This document shows positions 35,289-44,335 of a stretch of 64,000 nucleotides of DNA, one piece after another; within the stretch, counting starts at the first letter, position 1; each line of letters starts with the position of its first letter. The DNA lies in the NCBI GenBank assembly GCA_030826945.1, contig JAPQLC010000015.1, positions 62,001-126,000 on the forward strand. Reading direction: 5' to 3'. Source of the DNA: Candidatus Thiobius zoothamnicola. Its GTDB lineage: Bacteria; Pseudomonadota; Gammaproteobacteria; Chromatiales; Chromatiaceae. The notes beneath the pieces were generated by a model, which worked only from the letters and a program-made list of their open reading frames with translations, was not told where the DNA came from and did no database searches. A program made the position numbers and the translations under genes.

Positions 35289-35980
35289 GAGGTTGTCATC
35301 CCTTCAGACAGGTGGTTGATGACTTTCCAGGATTGGCTGCGTTGGCGTTTAGGGTCACGCGAGCGCAGCAAGGCGTGCATTTCATCCAGCAACTGTGTTT
35401 GTTGCGCAGTTTCAAACAATTCGAATGCACTTTTCGCCGCATCTGGTGATTCAGATAATAGCGTCGCTGCGAGTTGATTGTGTTCAATCAGCGTTTCTGG
35501 ATGCAGTAGATCGGCCACCAAGGGCTGTTTCAGTAGATGGAAGTGTGCAGCACGCGCCTGTTCCTCCATCACCAGTTTTTGCTCTGCGACCGTGTCGCCT
35601 GCTGCTGTCTGGCGCACTGTATGCATAATCACGGTCAGCAAGTCGCGGATGGCTTGTTGGTTCGCCGTTTGGTCATCTGCCAAACCGGCTGAGGTTTCAT
35701 ACAAGCGGTCCAGATGCTGTTTGAGTTCGAGCACCACGTCACTGTCTTCGTTGGGCTTTAGTTGGACAGCTTGTTGAACCAATTGGCTTAATTCGGTGAT
35801 GAATGCCAGCAGTTCCTCGTGATCAAGCCGCTGGGTTTCAAGCAGTTCGTTTTCATCCGGTATGGCGGGCGAATCAAATAATGGGTTATCCAGGCGTCGC
35901 TGGAAATGCCGCTCATGGCGGCCAGGTCGATCACTGAAAGGCAGGTGCATTATGCTTTGCTGGTTTGAGGATAAAACCAT
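35285..35980 (-). CDS. Unknown protein coupled to ispF
   Basis: A 231-residue protein I do not recognise. It is soluble, Gln/Leu/Glu-rich and almost wholly helical, probably with coiled coils ([18 protein letters not shown] and L-K-Q-H-L-D-R-L). No cysteine, no signal peptide. The start may instead be the ATG at 35950 ([10 protein letters not shown]). It overlaps ispF by four bases, so it belongs to the same transcript; no functional link to isoprenoids is evident. Confidence 0.7.
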   Translation of the reverse strand: MVLSSNQQSIMHLPFSDRPGRHERHFQRRLDNPLFDSPAIPDENELLETQRLDHEELLAFITELSQLVQQAVQLKPNEDSDVVLELKQHLDRLYETSAGLADDQTANQQAIRDLLTVIMHTVRQTAAGDTVAEQKLVMEEQARAAHFHLLKQPLVADLLHPETLIEHNQLAATLLSESPDAAKSAFELFETAQQTQLLDEMHALLRSRDPKRQRSQSWKVINHLSEGMTTS

Positions 35981-36089
35981 AGGTTATAGAGGGCGCAGAG
36001 CATAGCAAACTTTGGTGGATTCCATGTTATTGTCATTTTAACACTCGGCATATGACGATACTTTCTAACCCAACATACTGAATACATCA

Positions 36090-37199
36090 ATGTCTGGAAA
36101 TACGATTGGAAAACTCTTCAGCGTCACCTCATTCGGTGAAAGTCATGGCTTGGCCATTGGTTGCATTATTGATGGCTGTCCGCCTGGTATGCCATTGTCA
36201 GAAGCGGATATCCAGCCTGATCTGGAACGTCGCCGTCCTGGTAAAACCCGCCATACCACTCAGCGCCGCGAGATGGATGCGGTGCAGATTTTATCTGGGG
36301 TTTTCGAGGGTAAAACCACGGGTACGCCAATTGCGCTCATTATTCACAACACTGACCAGCGTTCAAAGGATTACCGGGAAATTGCGCAGAAATTCCGTCC
36401 CGGCCACGCTGATTACACGTATTTGCAGAAATATGGCTTACGGGATTATCGCGGCGGCGGACGCTCATCAGCCCGCGAAACCGCCATGCGCGTTGCCGCT
36501 GGTGCTATTGCGAAGAAATACTTGCGCACTTGTTACAAGGTTGAGATTCGAGGCCATCTTTCCGCGCTTGGGACGATTCGACCACAGGCATTTGATTCAT
36601 CCGCGATTGAGCAGAATCCGTTTTTTTGGCCGACTTCTGACCAGGTTGCCGAGTTGGAGAATTACCTGGATGCTTTACGTAAAGCGGGCGACTCTATCGG
36701 CGCTGAAGTCACGGTGACTGCGTATGGCATGCCGCCAGGTTGGGGCGAACCGGTTTTTGACCGCCTGGATGCGGATATTGCGCATGCCTTGATGAGCATT
36801 AATGCTGCCAAAGGGGTTGAAATTGGGGCGGGCTTTGCCTCTGTTCAGCAGACCGGTGCTGAACACCGTGATGAAATGACGCCGGATGGTTTTTTGACTA
36901 ATCATGCCGGCGGCATATTGGGCGGTATTTCCAGCGGTCAGGATATCATCGCCAAAGTGGCCTTCAAACCGACTTCCAGTATTCGCGTTGGTGGACGGAC
37001 TGTGGACGCTGCTGGCGAAGCTGCTGAGATCATCACCACAGGGCGTCATGATCCTTGCGTTGGCATTCGTGCCGTGCCGATTGTTGAAGCCATGTTGGCG
37101 ATCACGCTGTTGGATCACGCCTTGCGCCATCGTGGCCAGAATGCCGGTGTCGTTTCCAGTACGCCTATCGTTCCAGCCGTTGCACCAATTCAATCTTAG
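36090..37199 (+). CDS. aroC: Chorismate synthase
   Basis: A 369-residue FMN-dependent enzyme for the last shikimate step. Signatures G-E-S-H-G near 14-18, [14 protein letters not shown]-x-D near 47-62, G-G-R-S-S-A-R-E-T near 124-132 and G-G-I-S-S-G-Q-D-I are all present. The length is normal. prlC follows after 16 bases on the same strand. Confidence 0.97.
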   Translation: MSGNTIGKLFSVTSFGESHGLAIGCIIDGCPPGMPLSEADIQPDLERRRPGKTRHTTQRREMDAVQILSGVFEGKTTGTPIALIIHNTDQRSKDYREIAQKFRPGHADYTYLQKYGLRDYRGGGRSSARETAMRVAAGAIAKKYLRTCYKVEIRGHLSALGTIRPQAFDSSAIEQNPFFWPTSDQVAELENYLDALRKAGDSIGAEVTVTAYGMPPGWGEPVFDRLDADIAHALMSINAAKGVEIGAGFASVQQTGAEHRDEMTPDGFLTNHAGGILGGISSGQDIIAKVAFKPTSSIRVGGRTVDAAGEAAEIITTGRHDPCVGIRAVPIVEAMLAITLLDHALRHRGQNAGVVSSTPIVPAVAPIQS

Positions 37200-37215
37200 G
37201 AAGCATAACGCCATC

Positions 37216-39246
37216 ATGACGAACCCGCTTATCACCTCGGGCTTGCCCCTGTTTTCACATATCCAACCTGCCGATATTGAGCCTGCGATTGATCAATTAC
37301 TGGAGGCCAACCGGAAAAATATCGCCAGTTTATTGGCATCGACAGAGGCTTTCACTTGGGAAAATCTGGTTGAACCGCTGGATGTTCAAGAGGATCAGTT
37401 GGAACGCGCCTGGTCGCCGGTTTCTCATCTGAATGCTGTCGTTAATTCAGATGAACTGCGCGCGGCCTATAAGGCTTGTTTGCCCAAATTATCGGATTAT
37501 GCGACTGAGATTGGTCAGCATACGGTGCTGTTCCAGGCTTATCAGACGCTTTCCGAGCATGGCCAATCATTGAATCCGGCTCAGCGCAAAGTACTGGATA
37601 ACGCATTACGTGATTTTCGCTTGTCCGGGGTTGATCTGCCTGCTGAACATAAAGCACGTTACAAAGCGATTGCGCAACAGTTGTCCCGTCTGAGCAGCCA
37701 ATTTGCGGATAATGTGTTGGATGTGACCAATGCCTGGAGCAAGCACATAGACGATCTGGATCTGCTTGCCGGGTTGCCTCCATCAGCGATTGATCTGGCG
37801 GCGCAAACCGCTGAGCAACGTGGTCAGTCCGGTTGGTTGCTCACGCTGGAGTTCCCATCTTATCAGCCAGTGATGACGTATGCGGAGGACCGCGAATTGC
37901 GTCGTACCCTTTATACGGCTTACGGCACCCGCGCTTCTGATCAAGGACCGCATGACAAAGCCTATGATAATACCCAGATCATGGAGGAAATTCTGGCGCT
38001 CAGGCATGAAACAGCCGAACTATTGGGTTACGCTAATTATGCTGAATATTCGCTGGCCACCAAGATGGCGCGTTCAACCAGCGATGTCATCGCATTTCTG
38101 CACGATCTGGCCCAGCGCAGCCGGATTCAGGCGCAACGCGAACTGGCTGAATTAAAGGATTTCGCCGCCGAACGCGATGGTTTGCAAGATTTGCAACCTT
38201 GGGATGTGGCTTACTACAGTGAAAAGCTTCGCCAACAACGTTATGCGATAAGCGCGGAAGAAATCCGGCCTTATTTTCCGGCGAGCCGGGTGATTCAGGG
38301 GTTGTTCGCGTTGGTGGAAAAACTTTACAAAGTCCGTTTTCAGTCCGTGGCGGATGTGGATACCTGGCATCCCGATGTGCAGGTTTACGCCATTCACGAT
38401 CTTGATGGCCAGGTGCGAGCGCAATGCTATTTGGATTTATATGCCCGTCAGCATAAACGCGCTGGTGCCTGGATGGGTACTTGCCAATCGCGCATGGTGA
38501 CTCAACGGCGGCGGCAAATGCCGGTGGCCTACATCACTTGCAACTTCACGCCGCCGATTGGTGACAAGCCCGCTTTGCTGACTCACGAGGAAGTCGAAAC
38601 CCTGTTCCATGAATTTGGACACGGCTTGCACCATATGCTTACCCGCGTTGATTATCCGGCGATTGCTGGCATTAATGGCGTAGCCTGGGATGCAGTTGAG
38701 TTGCCTTCCCAATTTATGGAGAATTTTTGTTGGCAGCGCGAAACCTTGGATAGGATTTCAGGTCATTATGAAACGGGGGAGCCTATCCCGCAAAGTCTGT
38801 ACGAACGCATGTTGGCCGCCAAGCATTTCCAGTCTGCGATGATGATGCTTCGTCAATTGGAATTTGCGCTGTTTGATTTTCGTCTGCATCAGGAATATGA
38901 CCCGTGTCAGGGTGGACGCATCAGCCAGATCCAACAAGAAGTCCGTGACCAGGTCGCAGTGATCCATCCACCGACATGGCATCGCGTGGCCCATAGCTTC
39001 TCGCATATTTTCGCGGGTGGTTATGCCGCAGGTTATTACAGCTATAAATGGGCAGAGGTTTTATCGGCGGACGCTTTCTCGTTATTCGAGGAACGTGGAT
39101 TGTTTGATGAAGCCACCGGGCAGGCTTTTTTGCAGCAAATTCTGGAAAAAGGCGGCTCTCAGGATGCGGATGAACTGTTCAAAGCGTTCCGTGGACGCGA
39201 ACCGCGAATTGACGCTTTGTTGCGCCATTTGGGTATTGGTGGTTGA
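37216..39246 (+). CDS. prlC: Oligopeptidase A (M3 family)
   Basis: A 676-residue zinc metallopeptidase that degrades oligopeptides and signal peptide fragments in the cytoplasm. The zinc motif reads L-F-H-E-F-G-H-G-L-H-H near 465-475 (HExxH), and the late F-S-H-I-F-A-G-G-Y-A-A-G-Y-Y-S-Y-K-W-A block is typical of the M3A group. The open frame extends upstream through the end of aroC, but MTNPLITSG with TAGGAAG before it is the real start. Confidence 0.95.
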   Translation: MTNPLITSGLPLFSHIQPADIEPAIDQLLEANRKNIASLLASTEAFTWENLVEPLDVQEDQLERAWSPVSHLNAVVNSDELRAAYKACLPKLSDYATEIGQHTVLFQAYQTLSEHGQSLNPAQRKVLDNALRDFRLSGVDLPAEHKARYKAIAQQLSRLSSQFADNVLDVTNAWSKHIDDLDLLAGLPPSAIDLAAQTAEQRGQSGWLLTLEFPSYQPVMTYAEDRELRRTLYTAYGTRASDQGPHDKAYDNTQIMEEILALRHETAELLGYANYAEYSLATKMARSTSDVIAFLHDLAQRSRIQAQRELAELKDFAAERDGLQDLQPWDVAYYSEKLRQQRYAISAEEIRPYFPASRVIQGLFALVEKLYKVRFQSVADVDTWHPDVQVYAIHDLDGQVRAQCYLDLYARQHKRAGAWMGTCQSRMVTQRRRQMPVAYITCNFTPPIGDKPALLTHEEVETLFHEFGHGLHHMLTRVDYPAIAGINGVAWDAVELPSQFMENFCWQRETLDRISGHYETGEPIPQSLYERMLAAKHFQSAMMMLRQLEFALFDFRLHQEYDPCQGGRISQIQQEVRDQVAVIHPPTWHRVAHSFSHIFAGGYAAGYYSYKWAEVLSADAFSLFEERGLFDEATGQAFLQQILEKGGSQDADELFKAFRGREPRIDALLRHLGIGG

Positions 39247-39298
39247 TATGCGTCTGTGGCCGCGCATTCTTGCTGCGCGGCTGACAAATGCTGGCGGG

Positions 39299-39856
39299 TT
39301 ATTTGAATGAAGTCATGCGTAACAGCGTACGGTCTTTATCAATGATGTGGTGTTTAAAGGCGCCAATCATATGTAACGCGACGGCGGCGATGAGCGTATA
39401 GCCCGCCAGTCCATGAACCACATGGCCAATTTGCGCCAATGCGCCATTGAGCGGGATGACTTGTTGTGGATCCGCTGGATCGGGATTGCGGGCCACTAAT
39501 TCAATGCCAAAGAAATCGACACCATGTCCTCCCATCGCCGACATCATGAAGCCGGAGATTGGCATGAGTACAGTGCCGATCAGTAAAAGGTAGTGGACGA
39601 TTTTCGATAATAATCTTTCAATCGCAGTATAGTCGCTGACCGGGGTAGGCCAGCCGTTTTTTATGCGCCAGAGAATGCGTAATATCACGAAAAATGCGAT
39701 CAGCACGCCAAACGACTTATGCCATGGGTAGAGCGCGTAGATTTCATTTTGTTCCATGTACAGTCCGGTCGCCAGCAAGCCGATCATCATGATAGCGACC
39801 AACCAGTGTAAAGCGATGGTGGTCGGGCTGAGCTGGTTGGGCGTGTCTGTTTGCAT
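39299..39856 (-). CDS. Cytochrome b561-type membrane protein
   Basis: A 185-residue protein with four transmembrane helices. Paired histidines expected to hold two b hemes occur in I-A-L-H-W-L near 17, Y-P-W-H-K-S near 46, the H-V-V-H stretch near 145-148 and the late A-L-H-M-I-G. It moves electrons from the quinol pool, in E. coli (CybB) to superoxide. It is divergent from a LysR gene whose promoter region it shares, so it may be that regulator's target. Confidence 0.88.
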   Translation of the reverse strand: MQTDTPNQLSPTTIALHWLVAIMMIGLLATGLYMEQNEIYALYPWHKSFGVLIAFFVILRILWRIKNGWPTPVSDYTAIERLLSKIVHYLLLIGTVLMPISGFMMSAMGGHGVDFFGIELVARNPDPADPQQVIPLNGALAQIGHVVHGLAGYTLIAAVALHMIGAFKHHIIDKDRTLLRMTSFK

Positions 39857-39959
39857 GGGGTTTGATTTCCTCTAGTGATGGTTTAAATGGATTGCGGCGA
39901 GGGTAGGGGGTTGTGTCTGGTCTGTCTAATGCCTGTTTGTCATATTGATTATTCGCTGG

Positions 39960-40886
39960 ATGAATTTACGTACGATTGATCTTAATTTGTTGGTGGTTTT
40001 GCAGCAGCTGTTGCTGGAGCGGCACGTATCCCGTGCTGCAGAGCAATTGGATATGAGTCAGCCGGCGGTGAGCAGGGCCTTACGACGATTACGTCACATG
40101 TTGGGCGATGAATTATTGGTGCGTACGGATTATGGTTATGATTTAAGCGCGCGCGCGGCGATTCTGCTGCCCCAGTTAAATCAATTACTGGAAGGGGTTG
40201 ACCGCCTGATTGCCGGGCCGGTTTTTGAACCCGCGAATTCAACCCGGATTGTTCGGTTTTATGGCCCGGATCCGGATGTCAACCGGTTTCTTCCCACGTT
40301 ATTTGCGCGCATGCGCGAACTGGCACCCTATATGGGACTGGAGGCGCGCAGTGACCCAAAAGATCATTTTGAATTATTGCGGTTTGGCGATGTGCACTTT
40401 GTCTTATCCGCGCTTGAGCCTCGTGCCAGTTCGGCTCAATTGCATCGTATGAGGTTAGCGAAGTTGGAGCTGGCGATTGTGATGAGTGCCAATCACCCCT
40501 TAGCTGGCACCAAATTGACGATGGAGAAATACCTCGCTGCCAGCCATGGGTTTATTGCGTTAACGGGTCGCGGTTCCGCTCTTGTCGAACAAACGTTGAT
40601 TGCCCGTGGCTTGCTGGCGAATGGTGAACGGCTGGATGCGCCATTATCGCTGAGCAGCTTTAGTTCGGTGGCGAGTTTTTGCGAGCGCAGTGATATCTTG
40701 TTTCACCTGCCCCGGCAGTTTGCTGAACAGTTGGCGCAGGGATGGAATTTAGTGGTCCGGGATACTTTGCCGGAGATGAAAACGCCATATGATCAGGTTT
40801 ATTTATACTGGCATGAACGCTACCATAGAGACCCTATGTGTATATGGGTGCGTGAGCAGTTAAAGATCACGCTGAAGTTGAATTGA
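39960..40886 (+). CDS. LysR-family transcriptional regulator
   Basis: A 308-residue regulator. The helix-turn-helix is in R-H-V-S-R-A-A-E-Q-L-D-M-S-Q-P-A-V-S-R-A-L (about 25-45), and the start D-L-N-L-L-V-V-L is typical of the NodD/LeuO/Nac-like branch. The effector-binding domain follows. ATG at 39960 preferred over a frame opening five codons upstream. Divergent from cytochrome b561, convergent with a TSUP permease. Effector unknown. Confidence 0.88.
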   Translation: MNLRTIDLNLLVVLQQLLLERHVSRAAEQLDMSQPAVSRALRRLRHMLGDELLVRTDYGYDLSARAAILLPQLNQLLEGVDRLIAGPVFEPANSTRIVRFYGPDPDVNRFLPTLFARMRELAPYMGLEARSDPKDHFELLRFGDVHFVLSALEPRASSAQLHRMRLAKLELAIVMSANHPLAGTKLTMEKYLAASHGFIALTGRGSALVEQTLIARGLLANGERLDAPLSLSSFSSVASFCERSDILFHLPRQFAEQLAQGWNLVVRDTLPEMKTPYDQVYLYWHERYHRDPMCIWVREQLKITLKLN

Positions 40887-40970
40887 CGAACTTACTACCT
40901 GAATTCGACGGGTTTCGGGGTTATTTTTAACGCGGTATTGTGCTGTATGCGTCGGGGTTTTAATCATTTT

Positions 40971-41720
40971 TTAAGACAGTAGCAGTTTGATGGATATGGC
41001 GATGGAGACAAAAAATAATAATGGTCTGATCAGGCTTGCGCCATGTTTCAACACCAAATGCGAGCCGATCCAGGCACCGACTATTTGGCCTAATCCCATG
41101 CATAGTCCGACGACCCATAACACTTGTCCACCCAGTGCGAAGAATAATAAGGAGGCCAGGTTACTGGTGAGGTTGAGTAATTTGGTCGCCGCCGTGGCGC
41201 GGTATAAGTTATAGCCCAGTAACAGAACAAAGGCGGCGGTCATGAAAGTGCCGGCACCGGGTCCGAAGAAGCCATCGTAGAACCCGAGGCTGAAACCCGC
41301 TAATAAGGCGAATTGCGGATAGCGGATGCGTTGTTTGGCGTCTTTATCGCCTAATTGCGGCGAGAAGACGAAATAGCAGGCAAAACCGATTAACAAAACA
41401 GGTGCCAGTTGATTGAGCCATTCGCTGATCAGATATTGCACCGCTAATGTGCCACATACCGATCCGCAAAAAGTCCAAATCACGGCGGTGACCAGTTCGC
41501 CAGGTGCTAAAGCGTTTTGACGCATATAGTTGAAGGTTGCGGTGGCGGTGCCAAAGCTGCCTTGCAGTTTGTTGGTGGCAAGCGCTTCCACGGGAGGAAC
41601 GCCAGCCCAAAGCAAAGCAGGTAATGCGATGAGGCCGCCGCCACCAGCGATTGAATCGATGATGCCAGCCAGCGTGGCAGCCATTACCAGGATGGCTAAT
41701 ATTTCGGGTGTGATATCCAT
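40971..41720 (-). CDS. TSUP (TauE/SafE) family membrane permease
   Basis: A 249-residue protein with about eight transmembrane helices. The family motif G-G-G-G-L-I-A-L-P-A-L appears near 27-37 and a second G-F-Y-D-G-F-F-G-P-G-A-G-T near 150-162. Family members export sulfite, sulfoacetate or related anions. In a sulfur oxidiser a sulfite role would make sense, but nothing nearby proves it. Single gene. Confidence 0.85.
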   Translation of the reverse strand: MDITPEILAILVMAATLAGIIDSIAGGGGLIALPALLWAGVPPVEALATNKLQGSFGTATATFNYMRQNALAPGELVTAVIWTFCGSVCGTLAVQYLISEWLNQLAPVLLIGFACYFVFSPQLGDKDAKQRIRYPQFALLAGFSLGFYDGFFGPGAGTFMTAAFVLLLGYNLYRATAATKLLNLTSNLASLLFFALGGQVLWVVGLCMGLGQIVGAWIGSHLVLKHGASLIRPLLFFVSIAISIKLLLS

Positions 41721-41816
41721 TATTTTTAGATAGTGCCGCTAAGAGGCCGTGTTTTGTGGCCTTTTGTTTTTAACTTGTCTTTGATGACTCCATCACTTAA
41801 TGGCGATGTATTAATT

Positions 41817-42743
41817 GTGAAAGCACTGCATATCGAACAGTTGACGAAAGTTTATCCCAAAGGCGTGCAAGCCTTGTCGGGCATTGATCTGCGTGTTGAG
41901 CAAGGTGATTTTTTTGCCTTGCTTGGCCCGAATGGCGCAGGGAAATCGACCGCTATCGGAGTGGTTTGCTCATTATTGAATAAGACCAGTGGCAAGGTAC
42001 GGATTTTTGGTCACGATTTGGATACGGAACGTGAAGCGGCCAAAGCCTGTATTGGCTTGGCACCGCAGGAATTTAATTTCAACATGTTCGATCCGGTGGT
42101 TGAGATTTTGACTAATCAGGCCGGTTATTATGGCATCCCTCATGCAGAAGCCGCTGAGCGTGCTGAAAAACTCTTGAGGCAGTTGCATTTGTGGGACAAG
42201 CGTCGCGTGCAGGCCAGGTTGCTGTCGGGCGGAATGAAGCGACGTTTGATGATCGCGCGTGCGCTGGTTCATCATCCGCGTTTATTGATTTTGGATGAGC
42301 CGACGGCGGGCGTGGATATTGAGATCCGCCATTCCATGTGGGCATTTCTGCGGGAAATCAATCAACAAGGCGTGACCATCATATTGACCACGCATTATCT
42401 GGAAGAGGCGGAAAATCTCTGCCGCAATATCGCGATCATTAGTCAGGGTCGGATTGTTGAACAGACTCAGGTGCATGAATTATTGCGTCGCTTGCATCAG
42501 GAGGTTTTCGTCATCGATACTGCTCAGGCGCTGGATAAAATGCCGTCGATTGAGGGTTTTAAACTGGATAAAGTCGCCGATCACCGTATGGAGGTGTCAG
42601 TGTCGCGCGAGCATGGTTTGAGTCAGTTGTTCGCGGGTTTGAATGCCGCCGGGGTGGAAGTGGTCAGTTTGCGTAATAAGCAGAATCGTTTGGAGCAATT
42701 GTTTATGGATGTCGTTAACCACTCGCGGGGGACTGGCGTATGA
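41817..42743 (+). CDS. yadG: ABC transporter ATP-binding protein, YadG type
   Basis: A 308-residue ATPase. From the GTG start, Walker A G-P-N-G-A-G-K-S-T is at 37-45, the signature L-L-S-G-G-M-K-R-R near 135-143 and Walker B L-L-I-L-D-E-P-T near 157-164. The GTG gives exactly the length of E. coli YadG; an ATG at 41784 and earlier starts are also open. It overlaps the permease gene by four bases. The substrate is unknown. Confidence 0.85.
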   Translation: MKALHIEQLTKVYPKGVQALSGIDLRVEQGDFFALLGPNGAGKSTAIGVVCSLLNKTSGKVRIFGHDLDTEREAAKACIGLAPQEFNFNMFDPVVEILTNQAGYYGIPHAEAAERAEKLLRQLHLWDKRRVQARLLSGGMKRRLMIARALVHHPRLLILDEPTAGVDIEIRHSMWAFLREINQQGVTIILTTHYLEEAENLCRNIAIISQGRIVEQTQVHELLRRLHQEVFVIDTAQALDKMPSIEGFKLDKVADHRMEVSVSREHGLSQLFAGLNAAGVEVVSLRNKQNRLEQLFMDVVNHSRGTGV

Positions 42744-43516
42744 CGTTCAAAATGACCTATTGGGTTGCCTTCCGCACCATTGTGATGAAGGAAATGCTGC
42801 GTTTCATGCGGATTTCAGCGCAAACTTTGCTGCCGCCAGCCATTACGACTGTTTTGTATTTCATCATTTTCGGCGAGCTGATCGGCGCGCGAATTGGTGA
42901 TATGGCGGGTTTCCGCTATGTTGATTTTATTGTGCCGGGTTTGATACTGATGGCGGTGATTTCCAATAGCTATGCGAATGTGGTGGCTAGCTTTTATGGC
43001 AGTAAATTCCAGCATTACGTCGAAGAGATGTTGGTTGCGCCGTTGCCGAACTGGGTGATTTTGTTGGGTTTCGTCAGTGGCGGCGTGGCGCGCGGCGTTA
43101 TGGTAGGTATTGTGGTGACGCTGGTCGCTTTGTTTTTCTCAGATATTCAGGTGCATAGCTATGCTGTGACCTTGGCGGTGTTTGTGTTGACTTCCATTTT
43201 GTTTTCTTTGGCCGGCTTTATTAATGCAGTTTATGCCAATAGCTTTGATGATATCTCGGTTATCCCCACTTTCGTGCTGACGCCTTTGACCTATTTAGGC
43301 GGCGTATTTTATTCCATTACGTTACTGCCTGAGTTTTGGCAGAATGTTTCCTTGGCCAATCCCGTCTTGTATATGGTGAATGCATTTCGCTACGGTTTGC
43401 TCGGCGTTTCGGATATTTCATTGACCTTGGCGTTTGCCATCATTATCGGCTTTATCGCGCTGTTATCCGCTTATTGCATGCATTTGCTTAACCGTGGCGT
43501 TGGCATTAAAAGTTAA
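42740..43516 (+). CDS. yadH: ABC-2 type permease, YadH type
   Basis: A 258-residue membrane protein with six predicted helices. The ABC-2 motif region has F-V-L-T-P-L-T-Y-L-G-G-V-F-Y-S-I near 185-200, and the N-terminus E-M-L-R-F-M-R-I-S-A-Q-T-L-L-P-P is typical of YadH. It forms an exporter with the ATPase encoded just upstream (ATGA overlap). Confidence 0.88.
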   Translation: MTFKMTYWVAFRTIVMKEMLRFMRISAQTLLPPAITTVLYFIIFGELIGARIGDMAGFRYVDFIVPGLILMAVISNSYANVVASFYGSKFQHYVEEMLVAPLPNWVILLGFVSGGVARGVMVGIVVTLVALFFSDIQVHSYAVTLAVFVLTSILFSLAGFINAVYANSFDDISVIPTFVLTPLTYLGGVFYSITLLPEFWQNVSLANPVLYMVNAFRYGLLGVSDISLTLAFAIIIGFIALLSAYCMHLLNRGVGIKS

Positions 43517-43787
43517 TGTTTTGTTACAGTTGGCGTCTTTGTTGATTGTTGAAAAAGATTATCATGGGTCGGCGCAAGCGCTGTTATGCTCAGCACATGC
43601 CCGGTTGAGCGCGGCCCATGTGGCTTTGGACGAGTGATGAGGCCGGGATTGGCGGCGATGGCTAAATGATAAGATATGGTGCTTTGCAAGCATCAACAGC
43701 GTTTAGTGATCGTGAAGAAATCAAAAAAGTCCAGGACGGACTTTTACAGCAGCTTATTCAGCTTCGTAACAGGTAAGGAGAAGTCGC
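43517..43787 (+). other. Intergenic region between yadH and oadG
   Basis: The region contains open frames but no convincing long gene. A 36-codon frame at 43666-43776 is listed separately. An open stretch without ATG (about 43494-43637) encodes a helical, Ala/Leu-rich sequence ending A-H-V-A-L-D-E, which might be a relic. Confidence 0.35.
43666..43776 (+). CDS. Possible 36-residue small protein upstream of oadG
   Basis: ATG at 43666, stop TAA at 43774-43776 inside the oadG ribosome site (GGTAAGGAG). The sequence M-I-R-Y-G-A-L-Q-A-S...L-L-Q-Q-L-I-Q-L-R-N-R is amphipathic. No good ribosome site is present. It could be a coupled small protein, or chance. Confidence 0.2.
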   Translation: MIRYGALQASTAFSDREEIKKVQDGLLQQLIQLRNR

Positions 43788-44030
43788 ATGGCGGATTTAT
43801 TGATATCAGGTTTGGAACTTATGCTGCTCGGTATGGGCATCGTGTTTGTCTTTTTGACGACTCTGGTATTCACTTTACATGGCATGACTAAATTGGCGGA
43901 AAGATTTCACCAGACGGAGTCGCAGGTGCAAAATCCGGCGAAATCCGTTACCGATGTTGGTGCCGCTGGTTCGACTCATTTAGCGGTGATCAGCGCCGCG
44001 ATCATGCGTTATCGCACGGCTCGCACATAG
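43788..44030 (+). CDS. oadG: Oxaloacetate decarboxylase gamma subunit
   Basis: An 80-residue protein with one N-terminal transmembrane helix (about 5-31: L-E-L-M-L-L-G-M-G-I-V-F-V-F-L) and a polar C-terminal tail. This is the usual OadG design, which tethers the alpha subunit to the beta channel. A strong AAGGAG ribosome site precedes the ATG. The alpha gene follows after a 305-base gap, longer than usual. Confidence 0.88.
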   Translation: MADLLISGLELMLLGMGIVFVFLTTLVFTLHGMTKLAERFHQTESQVQNPAKSVTDVGAAGSTHLAVISAAIMRYRTART

Positions 44031-44335
44031 CGCTTCATCTGTCAAAGAGGCTCTCCTGATACCGGGGAATTAAGATGACGGCGTGGAATTGAGTCCTCTT
44101 TTTGAATTGGCTATGGCGTATGGGTTTTACCGACACCTTGCCGAAAAATTCTTTTGTTCCTCAATGATTGTGAAAAGGTGGTGGCGGAAAAGGGTCTTTC
44201 CGCTTTCTCTGGAGCTTATCGTGCTTAAAATTCAATGGCCTGATAGGTTCTGATAGCGCTTTGATGCGCCATAAAGAACGGTTTTCGACTGTTCTTTTGA
44301 CAGATTGTCAATGCTTTGACTCAGGAAAAGTAAGA
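44031..44335 (+). other. Gap between oadG and oadA
   Basis: No gene is visible. It contains a terminator-like hairpin at 44184-44206 and then about 130 bases leading to the oadA ribosome site, probably with a second promoter that I cannot pinpoint. Confidence 0.4.
44184..44206 (+). terminator. Terminator-like hairpin inside the oad operon
   Basis: GCGGAAA (44184-44190), loop AGGGTC, TTTCCGC (44197-44203), then TTTCTC. It may lower oadA expression relative to oadG or be an old operon end. Confidence 0.5.
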
